NCBI RefSeq assembly: GCF_000328565.1
Contig: NC_019966.1
Coordinates: 4,836,001 to 4,900,000 of the forward strand
Length of the DNA stretch: 64,000 nt
Direction: 5' to 3'
From: Mycobacterium sp. JS623
GTDB taxonomy: Bacteria; Actinomycetota; Actinomycetes; Mycobacteriales; Mycobacteriaceae
Shown: in pieces, positions 8,455 to 16,946 of the stretch
How positions within the stretch are numbered: position 1 is the stretch's first letter
Layout: every line of letters begins with the position of its first letter
Position numbers and translations under genes: made by a program
The notes under the pieces: model-generated
What the model was told of the DNA's origin: nothing
Seen by the model: the letters and a program-made list of their open reading frames with translations, nothing else
Database searches by the model: none

Positions 8455-9086
8455 CCAGCAGCGTTCGGCCGCAAGGGCGGGCAGTTGCCCTGCGGGTCGA
8501 CGGCCAGCTCGAAGTGCCACAGCTCGTTTGCGTAAATCTGGCAGAGGCCGAACTGGGCGCCGTTGCGAATCAACCAATTGTCGGCGTCGACGGGAGCGAT
8601 GTCGACCGCTTGGCCCACAACATGTTTCGACACGTCAGGCGATGCCACGAACTGCCGAGCGATGTCAACGCTGCCGTAGCCCCGGACTGCGTTGTCGAAC
8701 AATCGTTGCTGAAAGCCCGTCGACCGCCAACCCGAATTGATCCGCAGGTCCACTCCCTGCTGCTTTGCGGCGTCGGCCGCGTCCTGAACAGCCTTCAGCA
8801 GAGCTGGATCGAGTTGCCCCACCGCTGGATTCGACGTGTCGAAAGGGCTGAGCGTCTGGCCGTCTGGAATCCATCCGCCGTAGGTATCGGTGGCTGCGGG
8901 GCCGATGGTGAGCGGTGCCGGAGCAGCGGTCGGCTCGGTGGTGGCGATGGGTTCGATCGGCACGGCGGCGGCGCACCCGCTGATGAGCAACGCCGTCGCA
9001 CTCAACAGACCGCGAGCGTGCGCAAAATGTACGTTAAATGCGGCGTGTCGGCGCGCAGACACGCACGCTCGCGGTAGTGAGGACAT
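8451..9086 (-). CDS. M15 (VanY-type) D-Ala-D-Ala carboxypeptidase-like lipoprotein
   Basis: The C-terminal half carries the M15 zinc signature SKHVVGQAVDI and WHFEL, as in VanY/D-alanyl-D-alanine carboxypeptidases that trim peptidoglycan stems outside the membrane. A lipobox LLISGC precedes a low-complexity linker rich in Ala, Pro and Thr, so it is probably a lipid-anchored periplasmic enzyme. Two starts are possible. The ATG at 9086 overlaps the stop of the VOC gene as TGATG, favouring coupled translation and giving an Arg-rich n-region. The TTG at 9005 gives an unusually short 11-residue signal. The palindromic repeat at 9010-9074 lies inside the longer version. Confidence 0.75.
   Translation of the reverse strand: MSSLPRACVSARRHAAFNVHFAHARGLLSATALLISGCAAAVPIEPIATTEPTAAPAPLTIGPAATDTYGGWIPDGQTLSPFDTSNPAVGQLDPALLKAVQDAADAAKQQGVDLRINSGWRSTGFQQRLFDNAVRGYGSVDIARQFVASPDVSKHVVGQAVDIAPVDADNWLIRNGAQFGLCQIYANELWHFELAVDPQGNCPPLRPNAAG
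9010..9074. repeat. dispersed palindromic element, copy 2 (inside lipoprotein N-terminus)
   Basis: Perfect 13-bp arms CCGCGAGCGTGCG (9010-9022) and CGCACGCTCGCGG (9062-9074). Read on the minus strand, the interior matches copy 1 (4656-4716) in nearly every base, including TGTCTGCGC, CCGACACGCCGCA and CATTTTG. It lies between the VOC stop and the lipobox of the M15 lipoprotein. Confidence 0.75.
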
Positions 9087-9436
9087 CAAGTGTGGGGCGC
9101 GAGGATGCAAAACTCGTTGCCCTCCGGGTCGGCCAGCACCACCCACGACTGCTTGCCCTGGCCGATGTCGACATGCCGTGCGCCCAAACCGATCACGCGG
9201 TCGACCTCGGCCTGCTGATCGTCGGGCCGGAAGTCGAGGTGAATGCGGTTCTTGACCACCTTTTCGTCGGGCACCGCGAGAAAGAGCCAGTTGGGTCCGG
9301 CACCGGGCGGGGCCTCGAGCACCACATCACCATCCTTGTCGACGTGCTGCTGCCAGCCCAGCACTTCCGACCACCACGCACCCAGGGCGTTGGCGTCATG
9401 GGCGTCGATGCAGATTTCGTCGAACGTCAGACCCAT
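9086..9436 (-). CDS. VOC/glyoxalase-like domain protein
   Basis: A 116-aa single-domain protein with the pattern of the glyoxalase/bleomycin-resistance fold. The N-terminal half (DEICIDAHDANALGAWWSEVLGW) and the C-terminal half (IHLDFRPDDQQAEVDRVIGLGA, then VVLADPEGNEFCIL) each give a beta-alpha-beta-beta-beta unit. DPEGNEFCIL is the usual final strand. Metal ligands are not fully evident (H, E and others present), so the activity is not assigned. It overlaps the start-proximal end of its strand neighbours: 10 bases with fadD36 upstream and one base (TGATG) with the M15 lipoprotein downstream, making a fadD36-VOC-M15 operon. Confidence 0.8.
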   Translation of the reverse strand: MGLTFDEICIDAHDANALGAWWSEVLGWQQHVDKDGDVVLEAPPGAGPNWLFLAVPDEKVVKNRIHLDFRPDDQQAEVDRVIGLGARHVDIGQGKQSWVVLADPEGNEFCILAPHT

Positions 9437-10830
9437 TCGGTCAACTCCTTCTTCAACACCTTGCCCATTGCGTTGCGCGGCAAACTGTCCACCTTTCGCA
9501 CCTCGCGGGGGCGCTTGTGCACCGAAAGTTGTTGGGCGACATAACCGATCAGAGCTTGGGGGTCGGCATCACCGACGATGAACGCGACGATGCGCTGGCC
9601 GAGATCGTCGTCCGGTGCGCCGATAACGGCCACCTCGTCGACGCCGGCGTGGCCGAGCAACACGGCTTCGATCTCGCCCGCGCCAACGCGAAAGCCGCCG
9701 GTCTTGATCAAGTCGACGGATTCACGGCCGACGATGCGATGCATGCCGGAGTCGTCGATCACCGCGACGTCGCCGGTGCGGTACCAGTCGCCGTCGAATG
9801 CCTCGGCCGTCGCGTCCGGCCTATTGAGGTAACCATCGAAAATCGTCGGGCTCTGAACCTGCAGGCGCCCAATGGTTTCGCCGTCGTGTGCCACGGTGTC
9901 CCCGTCGTCATCCACCAGGCGCGTCTGCACGCCGATCAACGGCAGTCCCACCGATCCGGGCCTGCGCTCGCCGTCGAAGCGGGTGGACAACGTGATCAGC
10001 GACTCAGTGGCGCCATAGCGTTCCAACGGTCTGTGCCCGGTTAGCTCCGCGAGCTTGTCGAATACCGGGACCGGAAGGGGGGCGCTGCCCGAAACAAGCA
10101 GCCGCGCCGACGACAGAGCCCGCGCCGCAGATTCATCGCCGACGACTCGCGTCCACACCGTCGGTACGCCAAAGTACATCGAGCCACCGGCAGCCGCATA
10201 TGCGTCGGGCGTGGGTTTTCCGGTGTGCACGAAGCGATTTCCGATCCGCAGCGACCCGAGCAGTCCGAGAACCAGGCCGTGCACGTGATACAGCGGCAGC
10301 CCGTGCACCAGAGTGTCGGCCGGCGTCCACTGCCACGCCTCGGCAAGCATGTCGATGTCCGCAGCGACCGCGCGCCTGCTCACCACCACGCCCTTGGGCG
10401 GACCGGTGGTGCCAGAGGTGTAGATGATCAACGCGGTCGCATCCGGATGCGGCTCCGGGTAGCGGTGCCATGACCGGGCGTGCAGGCGCACCGGAATATG
10501 CGGCAGACCTTCGGTCTCGTCTGGCTTCTCCCCCAGCCATGCCTGCGCGCCGGAGTCGGTCAGGATGTGTCGACGCTCGGCCGCGCCGACGTCGGCGGGC
10601 ACGGGGACGACGGGAACACCCGCGATCAAGCAGCCGGCGACAGCCAACACCGTCGCCGCAGTCGGAGTCGCCAGCACGGCAACCCGATCGGCGGCACCCA
10701 CCCGCTCAGCCACCGACGTTGAGGCACCGACGAGATCGCTGCGGCTGAGCGTGGTGCCGTCGATGCGGACCGCGTCATCGATGTCGGCGCCGCCAGCGAC
10801 AGTCGCGGGGTCCATGGAGGCTAGGAGCAC
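9427..10830 (-). CDS. fadD36: acyl-CoA synthetase FadD36
   Basis: An ANL-superfamily acyl-activating enzyme of 467 aa that would adenylate a carboxylic acid and load it on CoA. The P-loop motif YTSGTTGPPKGVV (about residue 135) is visible. So are the YGATES block, the hinge region YRTGDVAVID and GRESVDLIKTGGFRVGAGEIE, and the catalytic-lysine tail PRNAMGKVLKKEL. The full length agrees from memory with M. tuberculosis FadD36 (Rv1193), including the unusual short N-terminus. The GTG start at 10830 (MLLASMDPATVA) corresponds to that homologue. The natural substrate is not established by sequence. Confidence 0.9.
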   Translation of the reverse strand: MLLASMDPATVAGGADIDDAVRIDGTTLSRSDLVGASTSVAERVGAADRVAVLATPTAATVLAVAGCLIAGVPVVPVPADVGAAERRHILTDSGAQAWLGEKPDETEGLPHIPVRLHARSWHRYPEPHPDATALIIYTSGTTGPPKGVVVSRRAVAADIDMLAEAWQWTPADTLVHGLPLYHVHGLVLGLLGSLRIGNRFVHTGKPTPDAYAAAGGSMYFGVPTVWTRVVGDESAARALSSARLLVSGSAPLPVPVFDKLAELTGHRPLERYGATESLITLSTRFDGERRPGSVGLPLIGVQTRLVDDDGDTVAHDGETIGRLQVQSPTIFDGYLNRPDATAEAFDGDWYRTGDVAVIDDSGMHRIVGRESVDLIKTGGFRVGAGEIEAVLLGHAGVDEVAVIGAPDDDLGQRIVAFIVGDADPQALIGYVAQQLSVHKRPREVRKVDSLPRNAMGKVLKKELTEWV

Positions 10831-10871
10831 GACGTGAGGTTACCCATTCGCCGCTCGGCGATACTGGGCCG

Positions 10872-11408
10872 GTGAATCAGATCCATCGAGTGGCCTCGCG
10901 CGAGGTGTACCGGAACAACTGGCTGTCCCTGCGCGAAGACCGGATCCGGCGACCTGACGGCACCGACGGCATCTATTCGGTGATCGAAAAACCGACGTAC
11001 GCGCTGGTGATCGCGCAAGACGGGGATCGCTTCCACCTGGTCGAGCAGTTCCGGTATCCGCTGGGCATGCGGCGCTGGGAGTTTCCGCAGGGCACCGCGC
11101 CTGATCGCGAGGAGGCGGATCCAATCGAGCTGGCCCACCGCGAGCTGCGCGAAGAGACGGGATTGCGCGCCGCGTCGATGGAGTTCCTGGGCATGCTCGA
11201 CGCCGCGCCGGGCATGAGCAGTCAGCGCGGGCGGGTCTTCCTCGCGACGGGACTCACCGAGGGCGCCCACGACCGTGAGCACGAAGAGCAGGACATGCAC
11301 AGCGAGTGGTTCTCCCGCGATCAGCTGGAACGGATGATCCGCGAGGGCGAAATCACCGATGCACAAACCATCGCCGCGTGGGCGTTGCTGTTGCTGTCAG
11401 AGCGGTAG
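10872..11408 (+). CDS. NUDIX hydrolase, ADP-ribose pyrophosphatase-like
   Basis: A 178-aa NUDIX protein. The catalytic helix is seen as AHRELREETGL (about residues 91-101) preceded by EFPQGTAPDREEAD. Relative to the canonical box, two extra residues lie between the first Glu and REL, a variant found in ADP-sugar pyrophosphatases. The N-terminal YRNNWLSLREDRI and EQFRYPLGMRRWEFPQG fit that subfamily. It likely hydrolyses ADP-ribose or a related nucleotide sugar. The GTG start at 10872 is the first in frame; fadD36 diverges 41 bases away. Confidence 0.8.
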   Translation: MNQIHRVASREVYRNNWLSLREDRIRRPDGTDGIYSVIEKPTYALVIAQDGDRFHLVEQFRYPLGMRRWEFPQGTAPDREEADPIELAHRELREETGLRAASMEFLGMLDAAPGMSSQRGRVFLATGLTEGAHDREHEEQDMHSEWFSRDQLERMIREGEITDAQTIAAWALLLLSER

Positions 11409-11439
11409 GCAATGAGTTCTCGCCGCGCGCTCGGTCTAT

Positions 11440-11979
11440 ATGGGCATGAAGACTAACGCGAAAAACCTCGACTGCTACGGCACCCCGCCCATCGAGTGGG
11501 AGCGGGTACAGGAGGTCCTGAACTCCGACATCACGCAGGCCCCGGATACCGGCGGCCCGAACCGACACACGGCCTGGCTGACCACGATCAATCCCGACGG
11601 CGCGCCGCATGTCACGCCTGTCGGCGTCATCCAGCTCGACGGCGTCCGCTACTTCACGTCCGGACCCGGTACTCGCAAGTCGCGCAACATCGACGCCGAC
11701 CCCCGGTGTGTCATCAGCATCGCGACTCAACCATTCGACCTCGTCATCGAGGGCAGCGCCGCACTCGTCACCGATGCTGACGAACTGCGTTCTGTCGCAG
11801 ACGAATACAACCGCGTCGGCTGGCCGGCGCAAGTAGCCGGCGACGCCCTTACCGCCGAATACAGCGCGCCGTCGGCGGGACCGCCGCCGTGGCATGTCTA
11901 CAGAATCACACCCGACACCGTGTTCGCGTTCGGCACCGCCGAACCAGGTGGCGCGACCAGATTTGATCTATCGCGATGA
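11440..11979 (+). CDS. PPOX-class (FMN/F420) split-barrel oxidoreductase
   Basis: A 179-aa pyridoxamine-5'-phosphate-oxidase-like protein. HTAWLTTINPDGAPHVTPVG (about residues 42-61) and YFTSGPGTRKSRNIDADPRCVISI are the conserved first strands of the split barrel, where flavin or F420 binds. PPWHVYRITPDTVFAFGT is the typical C-terminal strand. Mycobacteria have many such proteins using F420, whose cofactor pathway gene fbiC lies at 33-35 kb. The substrate cannot be predicted. The start is the ATG at 11440; an alternative ATG is two codons later. Confidence 0.75.
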   Translation: MGMKTNAKNLDCYGTPPIEWERVQEVLNSDITQAPDTGGPNRHTAWLTTINPDGAPHVTPVGVIQLDGVRYFTSGPGTRKSRNIDADPRCVISIATQPFDLVIEGSAALVTDADELRSVADEYNRVGWPAQVAGDALTAEYSAPSAGPPPWHVYRITPDTVFAFGTAEPGGATRFDLSR

Positions 11980-12012
11980 GTTTTGAACCACCCGAGGGTC
12001 TACCTCGTTGAA

Positions 12013-12028
12013 ACCACTAACCAGTGGT
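12013..12028. promoter_or_regulatory. short inverted repeat before a small membrane-protein gene
   Basis: ACCACT (12013-12018), spacer AACC, AGTGGT (12023-12028). It sits 25 bases before the ATG at 12053 and just after a TTGAAA that could be a -35 box. A regulator-binding role is a guess from position and symmetry. Confidence 0.35.
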
Positions 12029-12052
12029 GACGCCGCAGAAAGGGGTGACACG

Positions 12053-12166
12053 ATGACCATGATCTTGGGGATGCTGGCGATGATGCCCGTATTGTTCGCC
12101 AGCGCCGGCTACGTCCTCGTGTCATCCGGCGGCACCGCCGAAAGTGAGGAAACGCAACGCCGATGA
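12053..12166 (+). CDS. small hydrophobic protein, 37 aa
   Basis: An ATG at 12053 follows a good ribosome site (AAAGGGGTGA). The product begins MTMILGMLAMMPVLFASAGY, a single hydrophobic segment, and ends with the polar tail GGTAESEETQRR. Its TGA overlaps the ATG of the next gene (ATGA at 12163-12166), indicating translational coupling. The Met-rich membrane segment resembles no family I recognise. Coding status is supported by the ribosome site, the overlap and an open frame of sensible composition. Confidence 0.6.
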   Translation: MTMILGMLAMMPVLFASAGYVLVSSGGTAESEETQRR

Positions 12167-12558
12167 CTGATGAGGAAGCCGTCCGCCAACTCATTCTCCG
12201 CTGGGCCGACGCTGGACACACCGGCGACCTCGAAACCGTTCTTGCCGACCATGATCCAGGCATCGTCCAATTCGACGTGCCGCCACCATACGACGGTGTC
12301 CGCGGCATCGACGCCTATCGGGACACCTGGCCGGACTTCTTCGAGTGGCAGCGCCAGGGTGCAGTCTTCGAAATCACCGAGCTGGATGTGACGGCGGGTT
12401 CGGACGTGGCGTTCGCGTACGCACTGGCGCGCTGCGGTGAACCGGAGGACTTCGAGAAGAACCCGGACAATCGGCTGCGGATGACCTTCGGCCTGCGCAA
12501 GCGTGACGGCCGCTGGATCGTCACCCACGAACACGGTTCGTTCCCGCTGGCTGGCTAG
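12163..12558 (+). CDS. SnoaL-like / DUF4440 nuclear-transport-factor-2 fold protein
   Basis: A 131-aa protein with the NTF2-like pattern. An opening helix (EEAVRQLILRWADAGHTGDLETVLADHD) is followed by strands containing IVQFDVPPPYDGVRGIDAYRDTWPDFF and by the closing strands RMTFGLRKRDGRWIVTHEHGSFP. Such proteins act as small isomerases or hydrolases or simply bind ligands, so function is open. It is coupled to the 37-aa membrane protein upstream by an ATGA overlap. Confidence 0.75.
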   Translation: MTDEEAVRQLILRWADAGHTGDLETVLADHDPGIVQFDVPPPYDGVRGIDAYRDTWPDFFEWQRQGAVFEITELDVTAGSDVAFAYALARCGEPEDFEKNPDNRLRMTFGLRKRDGRWIVTHEHGSFPLAG

Positions 12559-12570
12559 TGCCTCGCCGAA

Positions 12571-12618
12571 ACTGCGGAGAGATCGCGATTCCGGAGGAAT
12601 TCGCGATCTGTGCGCAGT
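12571..12618. terminator. hairpin between convergent genes
   Basis: Nested stem: ACTGCG (12571-12576) pairs with CGCAGT (12613-12618), and AGATCGCGATTCC (12580-12592) pairs with GGAATTCGCGATCT (12596-12609) with one bulged base. It lies between the converging SnoaL-like gene and pruB, so it could end transcription from both sides. There is no T-tract, which is common in mycobacteria. Confidence 0.55.
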
Positions 12619-12627
12619 CTCGATGCC

Positions 12628-13596
12628 CTAGTGCCTGCGCTCCGCGAGCGCCCGCAGGAAGAACGTCAGGTTCGCGGGCCGCTCGGCCAACCGCCGGACG
12701 AAGTACCCATACCACTGCGTGCCGAACGGAACATAGACGCGGACGTGGTTACCCTCGTCGGCCAGCCGTCGCTGCTCGGCATCGCGGATGCCGTACAGCA
12801 TCTGGTATTCGAAATCGTCTACCCCGCGGCCATTCTCGCGAGCCAGCGCAGGCACCGCCTCGATGATCTGCGGATCGTGGGACGCCACCATCGGGTAGCC
12901 GGACCCCGCCATCAACACCTCGAGACACCGCAAGTACGACTCGGTGACGTCCTCGCCGGCGCGGTAGGCCACCGACGAGGGCTCGTCGTAGGCACCCTTG
13001 CACAACCGGATCCGGGCTCCCGACGCCGCGAAATCGCGGCAGTCGTCCTCGGTGCGCTTCAGGTAGGCCTGCAAAACCGCGCCCAGCCAGTCGAACTCGG
13101 TGCGCAGGTCACGCACGATCGACAGTGTCGAATCGGTGCTCGTGTGATCCTCGGCGTCCACCGTCACCCACACGCCAAGCTTCTGTGCACGCTCGCAGAT
13201 CGTGTGCGCATTCTCCAGCGCGACCTTCTCGCCGTCGCGCGGTAGTGCCTGCCCCAGCGCCGACAACTTCAGCGACACCTCGAGTGGGCGCAATCGCCCG
13301 GAAGCCTCGCTGCGTGTGCCGAGCGCGTCGAGCAGGCCCAGGTAGGCGTCGACCGTCGCGTTCGCCGTTTCGACGTCGGTGACGTCTTCGCCGAGGTAGT
13401 CGATGCTGACCAACCGTCCCGAATGCCGCAGTTGCTCAACGGAGTTCATCGCATCGGCCACGGTTTCACCCGGTACGAACCGATGCACTACATCGCGTGT
13501 GACAGGCAGCCGCTCGGCGGTGCGCCGCAAGCCGTCCCGCCGGCTGGCGGCCAGGATCGCCGGGCGCGCGACCCGGTGGAAAAGCTCGGACATCAT
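12628..13596 (-). CDS. pruB: proline dehydrogenase
   Basis: A 322-aa FAD-dependent monofunctional proline dehydrogenase, oxidising proline to pyrroline-5-carboxylate. The TIM-barrel motifs VSLKLSALGQ, VWVTVDAEDHT, IRLCKGAYDE and the C-terminal VRVYVPFGTQWYGYFVRRLAERP are those of PutA/PRODH family members. Length and sequence fit M. tuberculosis PruB (Rv1188). The start overlaps the stop of pruA by four bases, so the two enzymes of proline catabolism are coupled. Confidence 0.93.
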   Translation of the reverse strand: MMSELFHRVARPAILAASRRDGLRRTAERLPVTRDVVHRFVPGETVADAMNSVEQLRHSGRLVSIDYLGEDVTDVETANATVDAYLGLLDALGTRSEASGRLRPLEVSLKLSALGQALPRDGEKVALENAHTICERAQKLGVWVTVDAEDHTSTDSTLSIVRDLRTEFDWLGAVLQAYLKRTEDDCRDFAASGARIRLCKGAYDEPSSVAYRAGEDVTESYLRCLEVLMAGSGYPMVASHDPQIIEAVPALARENGRGVDDFEYQMLYGIRDAEQRRLADEGNHVRVYVPFGTQWYGYFVRRLAERPANLTFFLRALAERRH

Positions 13597-15224
13597 TCGC
13601 TCTCCATATGCGGGTAGGTGTGGTTGGTCGGCGGGACGAACGTCTCCTTGATCGAGCGGGCCGACGTCCAGCGCAGCAGGTTCAGCGCCGAACCGGCCTT
13701 GTCGTTGGTGCCCGACGCCCGCGAACCGCCGAACGGCTGCTGTCCGACGACGGCTCCTGTCGGCTTGTCGTTGACGTAGAAGTTGCCTGCCGTATGGCGC
13801 AGCCGCTTCTCGGCGGTCAACACCGCAGACCGATCGTCGGCGATCACCGCGCCCGTCAACGCGTACTTGGCACCGGTGTCCACGACGTCGAGAATCCGGT
13901 CGTACTCGTCGTCGGCGTACACATGCACCGCCAGGATCGGCCCGAAGTATTCGGTGCAGAACGACTCGTCGGTCGGGTCGTCGGACAGCAGCACGGTCGG
14001 CCTCACGAAATAGCCTTCGCTGTCGTCATATTCGCCGCCGACGGCGATCGTCACGTTGGCCGCCCTCTTCGCCCGTTCGATCGCCTTGACGTTCTTCGCG
14101 AATGCCCGCTCGTCGATCACGGCGCCGCCGTAATTGGTCAAGTCGGTGACGTCGCCGTAGCGCAATGCCTCGGTGGCCGAAAGGAAGTCGTCGCCCATCT
14201 GCTGCCACACCGAACGAGGGATGAACGCGCGCGACGCCGCCGAGCATTTCTGCCCCTGGTAGTCGAACGCGCCGCGAATCAGCGCCGTGCGCAGCACATC
14301 CGGCCGCGCCGACGCGTGCGCGACCACGAAGTCCTTGCCGCCGGTCTCGCCGACGAGCCGCGGATAGGTGTGGTAGCTATCGATGTTCGCACCGACGACG
14401 CGCCAGAGGTGCTGGAACGTTCCCGTCGACCCCGTGAAGTGGATCCCGGCCAGCCGCGGATCCGCAAGGGCCACATCGGAAACCGCGATGCCGTCACCGG
14501 CCAGCAGATTGATCACACCTGGCGGCAAGCCGGCCGCCTCGAGGAGCTGCATGGTCAGGTAAGCGGCGAACGTCTGCGTCGGTGACGGCTTCCACACCAC
14601 CGTGTTGCCCATCAACGCGGGGGCCGTCGGCAGGTTGCCCGCGATCGCGGTGAAGTTGAACGGAGTGATCGCGTAGACGAAGCCCTCGAGCGGCCGGTAG
14701 TCAGTGCGGTTCCAAACGCCGCGGCTGCTGATCGGCTGCTGCGCCAGGATCTGCCGCGCGAATGCGACGTTGAACCGCCAGAAGTCGACAAGCTCGCACG
14801 GCGAGTCGATCTCGGCCTGATAGGCGGTCTTGGACTGACCAAGCATGGTGGCCGCGGCGATCTTCTCTCGCCACGGTCCGGCCATCAGGTCGGCGGCGCG
14901 CAGGAACACCGCGGCCCGCTCGTCGAACGGGGTGGCCTCCCAGTCCGCCTTGGCGGCAATCGCTGCCTCGATCGCGGCGGATGCGTCGGAGTGCTCGGCG
15001 TTGGTGAAGGTGCCCAGTCGCGCGCCGTGCCGATGCGGCTGGACCACGTCGAAGCGGTGGCCGCCGCCCATGCGGTGTCTGCCGCCGATGACGTGCGGCA
15101 GGTCGATCGGATCGGCGGCTAGCGCTCGAAGCTGTTCGGTGAGCCGGGTGCGATCACCCGAACCTGGTGCGTACTCGTGGATCGGCTCGTTGGCCGGGAA
15201 GGGCACGTCGGTGATGGCGTCCAT
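13593..15224 (-). CDS. pruA: 1-pyrroline-5-carboxylate dehydrogenase
   Basis: A 543-aa NAD-dependent aldehyde dehydrogenase that converts glutamate semialdehyde to glutamate, second step of proline breakdown. It shows FTGSTGTFQHLWR in the cofactor region, GETGGKDFVVAH with the general-base region, and the catalytic cysteine in YQGQKCSAASRAF. The C-terminal QQPFGGSRASGTNDKAGS is typical of this subfamily. The ATG at 15224 (MDAITDVPFPANEP) gives the length of the Rv1187 homologue; an upstream ATG at 15260 is less likely. First gene of the pruAB operon, divergent from pruC. Confidence 0.93.
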   Translation of the reverse strand: MDAITDVPFPANEPIHEYAPGSGDRTRLTEQLRALAADPIDLPHVIGGRHRMGGGHRFDVVQPHRHGARLGTFTNAEHSDASAAIEAAIAAKADWEATPFDERAAVFLRAADLMAGPWREKIAAATMLGQSKTAYQAEIDSPCELVDFWRFNVAFARQILAQQPISSRGVWNRTDYRPLEGFVYAITPFNFTAIAGNLPTAPALMGNTVVWKPSPTQTFAAYLTMQLLEAAGLPPGVINLLAGDGIAVSDVALADPRLAGIHFTGSTGTFQHLWRVVGANIDSYHTYPRLVGETGGKDFVVAHASARPDVLRTALIRGAFDYQGQKCSAASRAFIPRSVWQQMGDDFLSATEALRYGDVTDLTNYGGAVIDERAFAKNVKAIERAKRAANVTIAVGGEYDDSEGYFVRPTVLLSDDPTDESFCTEYFGPILAVHVYADDEYDRILDVVDTGAKYALTGAVIADDRSAVLTAEKRLRHTAGNFYVNDKPTGAVVGQQPFGGSRASGTNDKAGSALNLLRWTSARSIKETFVPPTNHTYPHMESE

Positions 15225-15317
15225 GCAGCAAGGATCCCCGGAATGCGACGCGCAACACATGGCCGATCCGACAACAGCGTCAGCGATCTATAGTCGAATC
15301 GGACAAAGGAGTGCGGC
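15225..15317. promoter_or_regulatory. pruA/pruC divergent control region
   Basis: This 93-base gap separates the pruAB operon from its likely activator. A candidate -10, TATAGT (about 15290-15295), precedes pruC, with the ribosome site AAAGGAGTG just before its ATG. The pruC product is expected to bind here. I could not identify its operator with confidence. Confidence 0.4.
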
Positions 15318-16937
15318 ATGGCTGTGCAGAGCACCGGGTTGGGTCTCGGCCAGCTCCTGCTGGCGCTCGATCGCACGATGGTGACGCTGGTCGAGGCGCC
15401 GCGCGGCCTGGATATGCCGGTGGGTTCGGTGGCGCTCGTCGACGCCGACGACGTCCGGCTCGGCCTCGCGGTCGGCCCTGGTTCGGCGGATCTGTTCTTC
15501 CTGCTCGGCGTTTCGGACGACGAGGCGGTGCGCTGGATCGCAGAACAAATCGGAAGCCCGGGCTCCGGCCCGATGTCGCCGCCGGAGCGGCTCCGGCAGC
15601 CGGCCGCCATCTTCGTCAAGGAGCCGTCAGCGGCCGCGATCAAGCGTGCGGTTGCGCTCGGCATCGCGGTGGTGGCCGTGGAACCGCAGGCGCGCTGGGA
15701 GCTGCTCTACAAACTCGTCAACCATGCCTTCGAGCACCACGGCGACCGCAGCGATCCGCTGTATGACTCCGGCACCGACCTGTTCGGTCTCGCGCAGTCG
15801 ATCGCCGACCGCACGCGCGGGATGATCAGCATCGAGGACGCGGACTCGCACATGCTGGCGTACTCGGCGTCCAGCGACGAAGCCGACGAGCTACGCAGGC
15901 TGACGATCCTGGGCCGCGCGGGCCCGCCCGAACACCTGGAATGGATTGGGCAGTGGGGCATTTTCGACGCGTTGCGCGCCAGCGGTGATGTGGTCCGCGT
16001 GGCCGAACGTCCGGAGCTGGGGTTGCGGCCGCGCCTGGCGGTCGGCATCCATTTGCCCCCCACCGACTCACGCAGAAGGCCCGGGTACGCGGGAACCATT
16101 TGGCTGCAACAGGGTTCGGCGCCATTGGCCGACGACGTCGAGGACATCCTGCGCGGCGGCGCGGTGCTCGCGGCGCGGATCATGTCGCGGCTGGCGGCGA
16201 CGCCGTCGACACATACCATGCGCGTGCAGGAGTTGCTCGGGCTGACCTCCGAGGAGGCCGACATCGGCGCGATCGCGCGCGAGCTGGGCATCACCGTCGA
16301 CGGACGTGCGGCGTTGATCGGCTTCGTCGGCATCGAGAGTTCAGTGCCTGCGGAGGTGATCGCGTTGAGCGCCAGTGCTTTTCGAGCCGACGCCCAAGTC
16401 GCGTCGACAGGCGAGCGGGTCTACGTGCTGCTACCCAAGACGGGCGGCGCATCCTCGGTGACGTCGTGGGTGCGCGGCGTGGTCGCCGCGTTACGGCGCG
16501 AACTCGGCTTGACATTGCGCGCGGTGATCGCCGCACCGTTGACGGGCCTGGCAGCAGCCGCGGGGGCACGCGCCGAAGTGGACCGGGTGTTCGACAGCGC
16601 CGAGCGTCACCCCGGCGCCATCGGACAGGTCAGCTCGCTCGACGAGGCACGCACCACCGTGCTGCTCGACGAGATCGTCTCGCAGGTGGCCGGCCAACCG
16701 AGATTGGTCGATCCTCGAGTGCGGCAATTGCGCGAGCAAGAGCCGATGCTGGCTGAGACATTGGAGGCCTACCTGGACGGGTTCGGTGACATCGCGGCCG
16801 TCGCACAACAACTCCACGTGCATCCGAACACGGTGCGCTATCGCGTGCGCCGGATCGAGAAACTGCTGTCGACGTCGCTCGATGACCCCGACGACCGCCT
16901 GGTCCTCGCGCTGGGCTTGCGCGCCACCGAGCGCTAG
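15318..16937 (+). CDS. pruC: PucR-family transcriptional activator of proline catabolism
   Basis: This 539-aa protein has an N-terminal sensory region, a central GGDEF-like fold and a C-terminal PucR helix-turn-helix. The latter reads ETLEAYLDGFGDIAAVAQQL then HVHPNTVRYRVRRIEKLL (about residues 480-520). The divergent position opposite pruAB and the homology to Rv1186c (PruC in mycobacterial literature) support a role in inducing pruAB when proline is present. The ATG at 15318 has a strong ribosome site. The co-inducer-binding residues are not identifiable by eye. Confidence 0.85.
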   Translation: MAVQSTGLGLGQLLLALDRTMVTLVEAPRGLDMPVGSVALVDADDVRLGLAVGPGSADLFFLLGVSDDEAVRWIAEQIGSPGSGPMSPPERLRQPAAIFVKEPSAAAIKRAVALGIAVVAVEPQARWELLYKLVNHAFEHHGDRSDPLYDSGTDLFGLAQSIADRTRGMISIEDADSHMLAYSASSDEADELRRLTILGRAGPPEHLEWIGQWGIFDALRASGDVVRVAERPELGLRPRLAVGIHLPPTDSRRRPGYAGTIWLQQGSAPLADDVEDILRGGAVLAARIMSRLAATPSTHTMRVQELLGLTSEEADIGAIARELGITVDGRAALIGFVGIESSVPAEVIALSASAFRADAQVASTGERVYVLLPKTGGASSVTSWVRGVVAALRRELGLTLRAVIAAPLTGLAAAAGARAEVDRVFDSAERHPGAIGQVSSLDEARTTVLLDEIVSQVAGQPRLVDPRVRQLREQEPMLAETLEAYLDGFGDIAAVAQQLHVHPNTVRYRVRRIEKLLSTSLDDPDDRLVLALGLRATER

Positions 16938-16946
16938 TCATACCCG

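Noticed and set aside
8037..9077. 346-codon plus-strand frame over the MFS end and the lipoprotein
   Set aside because: Starts inside the MFS gene in another frame and continues antisense to the M15 protein; no recognisable domain.
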